This document shows, in pieces, positions 53,323 to 64,000 of a DNA stretch of 64,000 bases. The translations under genes were made by a program, and so were the position numbers. The stretch covers positions 141,429,167 to 141,493,166 of the forward strand of contig JAYESD010000002.1 in assembly GCA_036927565.1 (NCBI GenBank), read 5' to 3'. The stretch's first letter is position 1. Every line of letters starts with the position of its first letter. The notes below the pieces were generated by a model. It worked only from the letters and a program-made list of their open reading frames with translations, was not told the DNA's origin and searched no databases. Origin of the DNA: Tuctoria greenei. Taxonomy: Eukaryota; Streptophyta; Magnoliopsida; Poales; Poaceae.

Positions 53323-56300
53323 CTATGCAACCTCTCCAACGCTAGTCTTGGCAACGTCTTCCTCTTTATTAACAGGCCCTTCGAGCATCGGATTCAGAGA
53401 AAATTGGGGGTCTCGGCTCTTGTAACACGTCAACACATATTCTGCGACGTTCATGGCCAGAGATTTCCCCTCCATGTCTAGCTGGTCCATGATGAGGTCA
53501 CTTATCGCGTCGAGTTTGCTGCTGATAGAGCTGAGTGCCACCTGCGCTTGGTCCAGCTCTAGTTCTGGATTATCCGAACATACTGATTGAATCCCAACGG
53601 CATCAGAGCGTCATTGGCTCGCCCCAAGAAGTCCCACACTTGCTGGGACTCAGTCTCCCTCAAATTATGCAGCTCCTCCAGGGACCTCCTGGCGGCCACA
53701 AGCTCCGAGCCTTCCCGAGCAAGGCGCTCAACCCCTTTATCGTGTTGCTGAATGCTTTCAGCAACTTGCTTTTCGCGTTTGGTGAGCTCTAACTCCCGGA
53801 GGTGGATGTGGTTCCGCCAGTTGGCCAGGTCTTTCTCCCTGCCCCGCACTTTCTCCTCTGCGGTAGAGACTTCAACCTCTCCCTTGTTGAGGTCTTGTCC
53901 CCTCTGCCAGAGCTTCTCTTACTCCTCCTTGCACCGCAGATCCAGCTTTTTTGTTCGATCAGCCAAGTTTTGCTCCACAGAGACAGTTTCTGAGCGAGCT
54001 CCTCCTCTCTCTTCAAAATATCCTCCTGCTGTTCCAGGAGTTTCTCTTCCCTTGCATCGAGGTCCGCTCAACGCTTCAAGAGAATATTGTTTAATGTATT
54101 GAGGTTGTCGTGACGTTCGTCAGAAGCATCATTGCTTTTCTTGGCATGCTCGAGAATCTCCCAAGAATTAGCGTCAAGGGCCCTGATGGAGGCCTCCCTT
54201 TCATCCAGCAGCTTGCCCCAATATTCCATCCGGGCTTTTTCTTTCTGGACCCACTCCTTCCGATCAGCAAGCCTCGTCTGCACAAGCTTGGCCTCGAAAT
54301 GAAGCCTGTTGCGCCAATTCCTTAAGGTGTGGCACTCTTCTCCAAGGACCTTGCTGTCGTGGTCGAAGGCGAGCTGAACCAGACGGAGGCTCGAGCAGGC
54401 ATTGTTAATAGACAACTCCAATGGAATAGGCTCCAGACCTGCTGGGTCATCTCCGTCGGCTCCAGGGGGTCTTCAAGAACAAAAATTGGGTCCACGCCAC
54501 AAGCGTGGTCCCCTGTGGTCCTGCGGCACTAGGACCGCCCTCAGGAAGTACCTCAGCGTCCACTGTCGCCGAGGGAGGCCCCGTCGAAGGAACTTCAACA
54601 TCGAGAGATGATAACGAAGGCTCCCCCGCTGGAATTTCCAATATTGCCTCAACAGGTGGAGGGCTAGCCACAGACTTTTCTAGGTGCTACGGCTCGGACA
54701 TGGGCGCCTCCGGAGCTATCACCACCGGGGCGGACACTGGAGTTTCATCTAGAGCCCCCATCACCTCCGGCTCAAGTGTCGGTACATCAATCAACTCCGG
54801 CATGGAGGCCAGAGCTTTGACTATCTCTTGCACAAAGGCTGGGACTGCGGGCACCTCCGGCTTGATTTCCGGCTCTTCAACAACTTCTGGCACAAGCATT
54901 GGAGTTTCGGTTGCCTCCGGCTTAACTGCCGGAGCTTCTGCCATCTCCGTGTCTTGTGCCGGAGCTTCAGCCACCGGCGCTACCGTTGTCGCCGCGTCTT
55001 CACAAATGTCTTCCCCGTGGTCTGACGCTACCACGGAAGCCTCTGGTGTCTCTTCGGGATCCAGATCCACGACAGCCGTTGCCGGAGCTGTCGTGACCTC
55101 AGCCACCACTTGGGGAGGTGTAGGGGTCGAAGCTGGAACTTCCGCATACACAACCTCAGTTGCTGGGGTGGGTGTTGGAGTTTCTGAGCCCTTCCTCGTT
55201 ACTTTGCAAACAAAGAATCAAAATATTCAATACATGACAAAAAATAAAAACAGCAACTCAAGCTGCGGATGCAATGTCTACCTTAGAAGGTTACTGCTCC
55301 AACTGGCGCGGAACTTCTTCGCTGGGCGATCGGAGCCAGAGCCCGCTGCGGTCGATGTGGCCACAGCTCTCGATTGCTGCCCGGAACTTGTCGCCATCTT
55401 CGGCGTCGACTCAATTGGGACCTCCCTCGGCTGGGAAGGACCTTCGGACTTGGAGCCCATGCCCAGCACTGGGAACGGAGTTGATCTGCCGGAGCTGGCG
55501 CCCCTTGAGTATGCCTGCATCGGAGGAGGTGTGTCCATTGAAGATCTACCTTGCCAGGGAGAAGGAGCAGTTGTAGTCAGAGCTAGCCTGACGTGGCTTT
55601 GTCAGCATGCCTCAACTTTCTCTTCTGGCTAGAGGATTCGGCTGGCTCCTTGCCTTTGCCCTTGCCCTTGCCGAATTCATCGACTTTCTGGCTAACAACA
55701 GGGGTAAGCACACTCTTAGAAGCTCCAGGGATCGCAACCCTGGAGATAGGGCACCTCTCGACCACGCCCAAGTCATCCAATGTTGGCATTCTCCTTCGGA
55801 TCTCCCTGCTAACCTACGGAATCATGTTCAGAGGAAGGAAGGCAGCCAACGGAGTGAGTGCATCTTCAAAGCTTTGTCGTCCAAGTTGGTGTTCAAACCG
55901 ACTTCAATTCGGTTATGATCCATCTCACTATTGAACGCCCATGCGGTCCATTTCCTAGTCTTCAGTAGGGCCCACCTATTCACCAATAAATTGTCGAAGA
56001 CCATTTGGGCGGTTACTCCTCCATCTATGCATTATTCGATCCTTTCCAGGGTGGGCTTGTAATCAACCGACAACTCTGGAACTACGTTCCAAGCGTCGGT
56101 GTCGACATTGGGAAAGCCCTTGGACAGCTCAAGATTCTCATGCTCTTCCACAGTGATGATCACCCAATACTTCTTCCAATCATCCAACTTGCTGGAGGGG
56201 AAGGTCTTCAAGTACTTGAAGGGGCAATTCTTCCGCTTCATGAAATAGTAGAAGCCAATGAGCTCCGTCCCCTTGCCTGTGGCGTGGACCATGAAGAAGG

Positions 56301-56693
56301 TCCAGAATAGCTCGATGCAGGGAGGCACGTCCACCCACATCTCGCAGAATGGACGAAAGTCGCAGCTAGAAAGAGGGAGTGGGGGCCGGTATGATAAAGC
56401 TGGAGGTCATAGCAATCCAGCAACATCAAGAGGAAGCTTGAGAAAGGTGGGATCAGACCTTCCATGGCATACACCAAGAAGTACACCATATCTCTGGTGC
56501 GCTCCTTCTTGAAGGGGAGCTTGTAGGAGCGGATGTCCTTGTTGCAGGAGTCGCTGGACCAACCCATGTAGGTCCAGACACTTGCCATCTCCTCATCGGT
56601 CTTGACCTTGCTGCGGGGAAGGCCCAACCTTATCGCGGCAAGGTGGAGCAAAAATTGGAAGGCTATGTGAAGGTTGGGAGGCTCTGAGCGCAA
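53323..56693 (-). pseudogene. Gypsy A antisense gene, Transposase_28-like plus coiled coil, broken
   Basis: The start chosen is ATG at 56693 (MRSEPPNLHIAFQFLLHLAA). The N-terminal domain has LPFKKERTRDMVYFLVYAME, GLIPPFSSFLLMLLDCYDLQ and LYHTGPHS. A frameshift near 56350 leads to MWVDVPPCIELFWTFFMVHA and FYYFMKRKNCPFKYLKTFPS. More breaks follow. PTLDDLGVVERCPISRV (55789) begins the basic region. The splice donor AAG-GTAGAC is kept at 55282-55280, while the acceptor about 80-90 bp on is not clearly intact. EAPAxExEA-type repeats (55151-54687) and the coiled coil (54421-53323, ending SVGEVA) follow. The plan is the same as in gypsy B, with more decay. Confidence 0.82.
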
Positions 56694-56729
56694 GTTCGAT
56701 CGAAAGCAAGAGTCATCAAACCTTGCTTG

Positions 56730-56768
56730 CTTTCCTTCTTATGTAAACCTCCACAACGCTTGGATGGA
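56730..56768 (-). promoter_or_regulatory. Conserved block upstream of the gypsy A antisense gene
   Basis: CCATCCAAGCGTTG and TTACATAAGAAGGAAAGC on the minus strand match the block before the gypsy B antisense gene (34427-34389). It lies about 40 bp before the chosen start. It is a promoter candidate by conservation only. Confidence 0.4.
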
Positions 56769-57168
56769 AATCGCAATAGGACCAGGATCGAGTTTTTAAA
56801 AATCTACCCTACCAATGACGAATGGGCCCGGGTCCACTCCGGCGGTGAGGCCGAAGTTATTACCCCAGGTGAACCGTTGTCATGATGGGGGGTTGGAAGC
56901 CCGAGGGCAACGACCTGAAAAGGCTCACGGAACCGATACGATTTTTGCATCGGGAATCAGCGACCTTCAATTGCGTGAGATCCACATGCAGAGATCTCAC
57001 CTGCCACATTCAAAAGAAGCCACGTGGTGATGGTTTAACCACAGAGCATCGCCCCACCAGCACATTAGAAAACATTTGAAGCCGCAGCGCGGGAATTGAA
57101 GATGGCCCCACATCCGGTAGAATAACATAACCCAAAGGGTTTCTCTCGGAGGTGGGCTCGGGGTCCAC

Positions 57169-58003
57169 TGTCGGTACCCTGCGTACCGGGTACCCCATGA
57201 TACCGCAAGGAAAGCTAAGGAGTTCCACCCTTTCAAGTTGAAGACCTCCGAAGGCCACACGTGTTGCACAGTACTTGACCGCCTCCCTCATTTGGGTAGC
57301 TCCAACACTGACACGTGTATCACAAGGCCGGACCTAACTCCTTTCATAATGAAGCTCCGGTCTTGCCACTTGTCTAGTGACCCTGGACCTAACCCCCAGC
57401 AGAGGGAAGCTCCAGTGGTGCCACGTGTATAGTGGCTCCAGACCTGCCTCCCCCTGATGAGAAGCTCCAGAACCGTCACGTGTTGAACCTCCAGAGCTAG
57501 AACTTCAACGGAAGACATAGAGATCTCCAATGGCTTGGACCTTCAAGGGACATTTAAAGCGACAGTTACAAGACCGTATTACGTGTCATTAATGCTATAT
57601 TAATGACACAGGATCAATGGACTGTTAGGGTAACAACATCATTAAAGTGCGTTATCCCTTTTAATTATGCTTAATACCTGTAGATCATGTATTAGGCTGT
57701 TAATCATGCCAGGGCCACATGCCAAACCAGGCAAGTGTTACAACTGCCAGTCCTTAGACTATTAAAGGGTTGCGCCGCACGATACATAGACAGGTAAGCT
57801 CACAGGCTCACAAGCGACAAAAATATTCATACATACAACACACAACTAGTTGAGTAGGGTGTTACACTCAGGCAGCCTGAACCATGTAAAATCCCTCGTG
57901 TCATCATCTTGTTCCTAATCTCACTCACACCCCAACCAATCAAGAACCTCCGCGGGCTACGATCTAGTAGTACAGGGGGAAGTGTCGATCGCCCACTTCG
58001 ACA
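57169..58003 (+). repeat. Gypsy A 3' LTR (835 bp)
   Basis: It starts TGTCGGTACCCTGCGTACCG and ends CCCACTTCGACA, followed by ATAAT. It is preceded by the purine-rich GGAGGTGGGCTCGGGG tract. The TATA site has decayed to TATTAAAG. Confidence 0.95.
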
Positions 58004-58093
58004 ATAATGAAATATAAAACAAGATCAAACAGATTGAGGCAAGATAGAATAAATGAAACAGGGCAATCGTTACCTTGTTTATTATATTTTTTA

Positions 58094-58142
58094 CCACAAG
58101 CAAGCCTTACAATTGTATATGTTGCGATGAAATGGGTATTTT
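58094..58142 (-). pseudogene. Possible exon remnant of the JMJ25/IBM1-type gene (cysteine-rich part)
   Basis: On the minus strand an acceptor-like TTTGGCAG is followed by KYPFHRNIYNCKACLW and then a stop. Plant JMJ25-like proteins have CPxCRxNCNCKxCL in the RING-like finger. The spacing fits, with two cysteines apparently changed (H for C, Y for C). It lies just outside gypsy A and directly upstream, on that strand, of the exon at 8011-8131 once gypsy A is removed. The fragment is very short, so the call is tentative. Confidence 0.35.
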
Positions 58143-58149
58143 CTGCCAA

Positions 58150-60470
58150 ATCATCTTATTTTAAATTTGGATATCTATTTGCATCATGCCAGAAATACAA
58201 GAAGTGAACAATTTGAATTTCAAAATCACAAAATTATGTTGATATACCCAACTATCTATTCAAGAAAAAATAGCAACTGGAAGAATGATACTATAATATG
58301 CAATGCAAGAATGAACACTCTTCAAAAGCCAAATGCAATGCTAGTCCTCAGAAGCCAAATGCAGTGCCAGTACACAAATGTGTTAGGTATGTGATCTATT
58401 TGATTCGATTTCCATGTAGACTGAATCCTTCTCCCTATCTCACCTTATCCGGAGCGCTCCAACCATATGCTAGTTGGCCCCCCTTTTTCATGCGACATAT
58501 AAAAGGACGCACCACCAGGGAGCACGACGTCTAATGATTGTCGTGCTCCCCCAGCAGCACCCCACAACCCTAAGCTTGTCTGATCCGGTAGGTGTGAAAG
58601 AGCAAGGAAGGTTCCTGCCCTCAAGACACCACCATTGCACTGATGCCTCCACGACATCACCTCTCCACTGCGCCACCGTGTTCACCGCACCAATTACTTC
58701 GTCGAGTTCCAATGCGGAAGGTAACTCTAATCCCCTAACTCAAAGTGCTAAATCATGTTCATATTCTAATTAGAAATCTAGGATTGTTGTTTATCCCTAA
58801 TCGATGCCTCACCAACAGATTTGATGGCTAGAATAAGAAATCTTATGATTTAACAATAGTATCACGAGCTAATAAGGTAATTTGATTATATCCATAACAT
58901 TTAGAAGGAGGGGATTAAAATTTGCATAATATTAAGAAAAAAACTTCAGAAATAAAAAAAAATCAGATTGGATCTTACCTTTTTAGAATCATGCCAACTT
59001 GGTCATTCAAGATCAACTGCCTTTGCGCCTTCGCATGGTCGACCATCACCACCCTAGCCGCCTCCACCAAGTGGGTGTAGAGTGACCTATGGGCCACTGG
59101 ATTATATAGTAAGGGTACCACCGACAACCCGTTTTATGGTAACTCGCTCATCAACTATTGAACGTGTGTGGCGGCACACAAGATGATGGTGGGACCACGG
59201 TAAGGTTAACCGGAACCCTAGGTTTCCGACTAACATAGGGTTCCAATGAAACCCAAAGCCTAGCCGGGACTCGGAGCCACATGTCCAGCCAGGGGACCTC
59301 GATGATGGCGTGCGCACCCACGGGTGAGCTGGCGTGGTGGCACCGAGCTCGCTAGCAAGCAGAGGGCTCACTCTCTCTGTTCCACATCGTGGCAGGTGAT
59401 GGGAGAGAAGGGTATTGGCAAAATGAATTAGGGTCCAAGGGGTGATGTGTTAGCGCACCTCTGATCTTTAGCTATGTGATTTGGTCTATTGTACCTCAAT
59501 GCACCGAGAGGGTTGTGTCGAGTCGTCGGATCAAAATATGGCAACACACATATAGGGATGATGGTAAGTAGGTATGGGCCAAGGTGTTGCTGCAGTGGGC
59601 CACCTTGGGCTGACTTGCCTCCGAGCTATGAAGCAGGCTACCGGGCTGCATGGGCAAGCGTTGAACCGCTACGGGCTAGGGTCTGGGCGCGCACTTGGTC
59701 CATTAAGCACAAGCGCTGAAATAAATGGGTTGCGGGTTGTTTCCCAAGTTGAGCCACATGCAAAAATTGTTAAGGAATTCAATTTTTGGCTTAGGGCCAA
59801 TTTTTAATTGCAGGCTTATTTTACTTTTTGAGCATTTTTTAACTTGGGCCAAACCAAATAGTTAATGGACTGAGAATTTTTGTGTTTTATCTTACTTTAT
59901 GTGTCTAAGAAATGCTTTATTTTTCTGCAATTTTAAGATGTATTTTACTGTAATTAGTAATTTGTAGAAAAAACTTAATTTTCTCGGTACTATTAATTTG
60001 ATAGTTTTGTTGTTATGGATAATTATGTAACTTCAAGTCTGCTTCCACTGTTATATTTTCTAGTTAAAATTTGTCACCAACATGAAAATCTTAAGTAGAA
60101 TAATTTTTTTTAAGTTTCTGTTATGATTTGAAGTATTTTGTTGCAATTAGTTCATATTTTAGTATTTTTAGTAATTTATTGTCATCTATTTAAGTGTGGA
60201 AGCAACGTGTGGATTTAATTAAGACAATATTTATGTCATTTTTGTCATAGAGAATTATGTCTAGTAACCAACTTGAATGATAAATTTTTGCTATATTTGG
60301 TAAGGTAATTAAGTTGAATATTGTGTTTTACACCTACCCAACAGTGAAGTAAAACACAATACTATTGGTTTGTACAGTTTATCTTGACCAACCTTAAATA
60401 ATGCGGGCAATATTTATTTATGTTCTCTTTTTAATATACTTCAAAGTTCCCTCCTCTATGCTTTTTGCAT
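58150..60470. other. Unassigned DNA, no recognised gene
   Basis: Short chance frames occur on both strands (for example 58474-58773 and 59102-59371), but none is recognised. On the minus strand 59090-58980 reads HLVEAARVVMVDHAKAQRQL and ILNDQVGMILK, then AAG-GTAAG, which would suit an exon end of an unknown gene. From 59820 to 60480 the DNA is AT-rich and featureless. No LTR, terminal inverted repeat or target duplication was identified. Confidence 0.4.
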
Positions 60471-60639
60471 TGAGTTTCTTCTCTTTCATAGTGTCCCTCA
60501 ACGGAGGGAATTATAGCTCCTGAAGCCTTGCAATCTCGGAGATCAATCATGCTTTGATGACTCCGCACCCCACTTAGATGGTATGATACTTTCAAATTAA
60601 GGAGAGCGGAATATGTAAGATTGAAATTCAGAAAGATGG

Positions 60640-61171
60640 AGATCGCATGAAAGGACTTGGTTATTTGATACGCATGTTAGTTACAAATAACATAATTCCA
60701 CATGTTCTTGGAGAAATTGTGCAAGTAGGTGATTTTACTCAAAAGGGAGATGAAAACACGGCCATGTGCCAAAGAAGAAAAACTTCGACCAGCCCAACAT
60801 TGTCACATGGACTTCCATGGAATGAATGTCCCAAAAATAGGCATGTATCAACGCAGCTTCACCGGAAACCTCCAGAAGTTGCATCAGGGTTCACATATAA
60901 GTTATTCAGAGCTGGCACAATGTGAAGAGGCACTAGGGAAGGTCGGTCGACATCTCAGGTGGCCCAAACTCATCATGGTGCTAAACTCGATCATCTTCCA
61001 CATGTTGCCTCCTTGTTCACTCCTGATGGTGGCAACGATTGTTTCCTAGGGAGATTCGTGCATGAAACCGCATTAGATAGGGTATACATAGGAGGTGTTT
61101 CACTCACACACACACTTAGAAGTAATAACTCTTTTGTTCTAGAATTCTACCAAGTCTTAGTAAATAATTAG
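60640..61171 (+). other. Unrecognised coding-like remnant
   Basis: Overlapping frames 60647-60925, 60729-61049 and 60959-61171 look like one protein broken by frameshifts. Segments are NVPKIGMYQRSFTGNLQKLH, SHISYSELAQCEEALGKVGR and HLRWPKL, then SLFTPDGGNDCFLGRFVHET and ALDRVYIGGVS. The amino-acid mix looks like a real protein, but I do not recognise the family. It could be an exon of a host gene or part of an unknown transposon. Confidence 0.3.
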
Positions 61172-63084
61172 GCTTAGAGAGAAACCTCTCTAGTTCCCAA
61201 GTCCTATTGGAGAATTTAGTATGACTCCTTTATTTTTTCTCTTTTTGTGACTTTATTTTGATTAATGGGAATAGTATTTTCCCTATACCTATGACTGGAA
61301 TACATGTTTCATTTTTTTTATTATTATTCTATCATGTCCACTACAAACCTCCACTATAGTTTACTTTTTTTATGGTATGTTTTGGAAAGTATAAGATTGT
61401 TAGGATTTGTTTTCTGTGAAATTCCATTTCTAGGGTTCTCTTAATTTCTATACACTTCAAATTAGCAAGAGTCAAAGAGTTTACCAAGTATATCATAGTT
61501 CCAAAGGGGAGAGAAATATAGTGCAAACCAAAGTCAGAAATAGGAATTTGAATTTTCAAATTTGAATTAGGGCAAAGAAATGGAATATGATATTTTTCGA
61601 ATTCAAATATTTGCCAAAGTCCAGCGACGTCACAATTGTGTTCCTTGTGTAAAAATTAGTTTGACCACCAAGTTTGGTGATTTTTGGAGTTAATTTACTA
61701 TTTCCAATCGAAGTTTGAATTGAGCACCACAGGCATTTTCTCCTCCTCTCTACACGCACCACGAACGCAGCGCTGCCACTTTGCCTCACTCTCTTAGTGT
61801 TTCACTGCTACACAGCTCATCACAACGCATTGAAGGTGAGGCAATCTTTTATCCCGACGTCCTTACCCTCTGACGGTGAAAATATCAGCTCCTCTCTCTC
61901 TGTTTCCCATTTGCCAGTCTCCATTGCCGCCACCCTCTGTTTGTCAACTCCCCGGCCATTTTCCGTCGTTGTTTGCTTGAGCAACGAACAAAGAAAAGGT
62001 TCGCAAGTGATCACTTCACACTCCTGTCAAGTTACTTTGAACCGTTAATCAATAATCTTGCCATATTTCGTATATTCGTCGTCGGCCATCTAGGAAGCTG
62101 TCAGGGGCACCATCTTGTTCCCGACGTTCTGAGCCATTTTACAACCCGTCAAGCTCCATCAAGGTTCACAAGGATCTCCAATAGCTTTTACACCACTCCA
62201 TTGATCATTTTATTCATTGTCATCACCGTATTTACCATTTTTCCATATATACCTAAGTGTAGGCAGTAGCTAGGTTTTAGTTTATTTCGTCGTACACCGT
62301 CAACGAGGCTTCATTCCAACTAAAAGTTATACACCTCACTCCCTTATGCATCGATTGGAACAAGAACCCAACAAAACGATTGATGGGTAATGAAGAATGT
62401 CTAGTTTTCCTCGCTGTCCATTGGAACAACCAACATCACCGTTGAGCTCGATGCTCCAGCCATTTTTACAACCATTGCGGTACAGTTCCAAGTTTCCCAT
62501 GCGTCAGTAGTGCTATACAACAATAAAGCACATCAAACGGATGTCTACGGAGTGAGAACAAAGATGAGCACCGTCCGCTATCGCCGCTGCGAGCTAGGCT
62601 CCGGCCATCACCGAAGGAGGCTGAGTGGTCCAACATGTTGCGCACATCAAGTTGGACACAGGTGGCGAGTTAGGGCTCAGCGGATGCCCTAGATCGACGT
62701 GCAGTGATGTCATCGTCGGGTGCCACCACGGAAGCGCAGCCGAGCTTGAGGTTAAAGAAGACCCCTCGTGGGATCTTGGTTGGCTCCGATCTTTTGTGGC
62801 TATGCAGCACCGTGTGGCCCAAAAACTCACCCCTACCGCTCAGGCACTCATCATCGCTGCCCAGGAGGGATCCCCGTCCCCCTTGCCATCCACAACCTCG
62901 TGCGTCAAGTTGAGGAATCCCGACGCAAACAAGCCCACCCTAGACTAAGACCCTTCCTCCTCGAGCAGGTGTGTGGCACCATGGTCTCCATGGAGCCCGG
63001 TGGTGAAGAGTGTGCGCTTGAGTTTGTCAGCTAGGACACCCAGGTGCTTGAGCACCGTGATGAGGGCACCGAGTTTGAGCTTGT
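61172..63084. other. Unassigned DNA, no recognised gene
   Basis: A pyrimidine-rich stretch at about 61730-62000 and short frames (61973-62269, 62625-62948) are present. The 62625-62948 frame (GWLRSFVAMQHRVAQKLTPT and following) is GC-rich and could be a remnant of coding sequence, but it is not recognised. No element boundaries were found. Confidence 0.4.
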
Positions 63085-63405
63085 GATGCGCCTTCATAAC
63101 CTGCCACCATCCAGCAATTATGAGATTTACATGAGTGAAGAAGCTATGTGTAATCCTCAATCATCTGAATAGCATATGATCATGGAGGATGAGATGAGGC
63201 CTATGTATGCCAACGGAGTTTAGAAATTAGTGGAAATTATTCTTAATAAAACCAAAACAGTATGTTGTAAATAGGTCACAAGACTAAACATGACTTTAAA
63301 GAGAAACTCGAAAAGTTTAAGGCCATACTCTTGCAAAAGGACTTCACTCAAAGAGAGGGTATATACCATAGTGAGACTTCCCATCCTTGTCAACTAAGGT
63401 TTATT
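63085..63405 (+). pseudogene. Ty1/copia reverse transcriptase relic
   Basis: Pieces in different frames line up with the entry to copia RT: LPPSSNYEIYMSEEAMCNPQ, MEDEMRPMYANGV, KLVEIILNKTKTVCCK, KHDFKEKLEKFKAILLQKDF, TQREGIYHSETSHPC. These match the usual order S.DY.VYM.E.., .AM..EM.SM..N.VW.LVE, K.IGCKWV.K.K, ..ERYKARLVAKGFTQ.EG.DY.ETFSPV. Stops and shifts are frequent and nothing downstream of this piece survives, because an LTR starts at 63431. It is older than the other insertions. Confidence 0.7.
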
Positions 63406-63430
63406 AAGAATCTATACCGACTAAGGAAGT

Positions 63431-64000
63431 TGTGAGACCTATGTGTGCTGAATACATTGGCTATGATGATAAAAGTTTTGAATACTGCGAAAACACTCTT
63501 TTAACAAGGTCTGACTCTAGGTCTGAGCTCCTGCAAGGTCCAACTATAGGTCTGACTTGTTTTGGGTAGCTTCTGCAAGGTTCAATGCAAGGTCCGACTT
63601 CTTTGTCTATGTCCGACTTATTTTTGTTAGGTCCGACTTGCTGTGGCTAGGTCCGACTAGCTTTGGTATGCTCTCGCGCTAGGTCCGACTTGCTTTGGTA
63701 AGCTCTAGCGCTAGGTCCGACTAGCTTTGGTAAGTACCAGCGCTAGGTCCTGCCAGCTTTGGTAAGCTCCGGTTCAAAGTTTGGTTAGCTTTAACAAGGT
63801 TCAGAGCTTCATCACAACGGTTCTGCCTTTACCTTGCAATGTTTTAGACTTGCTTTACATCTATGGAAAATATGCTTAGTATTCTTTTACTAAGTTTTTG
63901 GTGTGTTTTGGTGGTTATGGCTGATGTCATTTTGCTATGGTTTGCAACATGCTTATGTGAGGTGCTCACGTAAGGTGTTGGTTTCGGAACTAACGTGGGT
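63431..64000 (+). repeat. Start of an LTR of the second SIRE-type family, runs off the window
   Basis: It begins TGTGAGACCTATGTGTGCTG and stays alignable, in order, with the minus strand of 43382-42690. Shared parts are the tandem GGTCCGACT...AGCTTTGGTAAGCTC units and the later stretch TTTTTGGTGTGTTTTGGTGG-like to CATGCTTATGTGAGG. It is more diverged or shorter in the repeat zone than the solo LTR. Whether it is a solo LTR or a full element cannot be seen. Confidence 0.75.

Larger units (their letters stand above)
8149..58003 (+). mobile_element. Gypsy A: Ty3/gypsy Tat-lineage element with antisense gene, split by nested insertions
   Basis: The LTRs start TGTTGG/TGTCGG and end TTCGACA. The outer target duplication ATAAT is perfect (8144-8148 and 58004-58008). 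After subtracting the SIRE element (8788-39554) and the solo-LTR-like element (41107-47166), about 13 kb remains: LTR, primer site TGGCGCGCCAGGTAGGGG, gag, protease, RT, RNase H, archaeal-type RNase H, integrase, a tandem-repeat spacer, an antisense gene, polypurine tract, LTR. The second RNase H and the antisense ORF are hallmarks of the Tat lineage (RIRE2/Grande-like). Frameshifts, stops and an altered RT active site show it is dead. About 34 differences in the first about 330 bp of the LTRs make it the older of the two gypsy copies. Confidence 0.95.

Overview
The window is plant nuclear DNA, most likely from a grass, made almost entirely of nested LTR retrotransposons inserted into a decayed host locus. 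The grass call rests on the element types: a SIRE/Maximus-type copia with a CCCCCCC-CTCTAG stretch near its LTR end and an extra ORF after pol, and Tat-lineage gypsy elements with a GGCGCGCC-type primer site and an antisense ORF. The species is not identifiable from sequence alone. No rRNA, tRNA gene, CRISPR array or intact host gene was seen.

Host layer: 1-1595, 7895-8148 and 58009-63430. Three places carry remnants that read as a JmjC histone demethylase of the JMJ25/IBM1 type, all on the minus strand except one copy. At 117-1214 two diverged copies of one exon region face each other as a long inverted repeat with a loop of about 30 bp. The exon at 58.1 kb and the one at 8.0 kb lie in the right order for a minus-strand gene split by insertions. 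Beyond 58.1 kb the DNA is mostly unassigned, ending in an old copia reverse transcriptase relic (63085-63405) and the start of another LTR (63431 onward).

Insertion layers, each bounded by a visible target-site duplication. (1) A decayed Ty1/copia element, 1596-7894 (ACCTC). (2) Gypsy A, a Tat-lineage element, 8149-58003 (ATAAT). (3) Inside its 5' LTR, a SIRE/Maximus copia element, 8788-39554 (ATCAC). (4) Inside that, gypsy B, 16126-35671 (GCCGC/TCCGC). (5) Inside the gag of gypsy A, a long solo-LTR-like element in minus orientation, 41107-47166 (GACCT). (6) Inside that, a SIRE-type solo LTR, 41479-43382 (AAGGC). By hand sampling, LTR divergence is about 10% for gypsy A, 8% for the first copia, and 3% for SIRE and gypsy B, which agrees with the nesting order.

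Gene plan of the gypsy elements: gag, protease, reverse transcriptase, RNase H, a second archaeal-type RNase H, and integrase on the sense strand. They converge on a large antisense gene (Transposase_28-like N-terminus, spliceosomal intron, Pro/Ala-rich middle, coiled-coil C-terminus) transcribed back from near the 3' LTR. Gypsy A keeps this plan in decayed form. Gypsy B is rearranged: between its LTRs it has gag, then an inverted copy running from antisense ORF back to gag and primer site, then a second forward copy of RNase H-integrase-antisense ORF. The result is a giant inverted repeat with arms of about 5.6 kb. The SIRE element has one near-open pol frame with three UGA stops, an integrase with two catalytic residues replaced, an extra downstream ORF with its own TATA-like site, and arrays of a 12-bp perfect palindrome in its LTRs and around the extra ORF.
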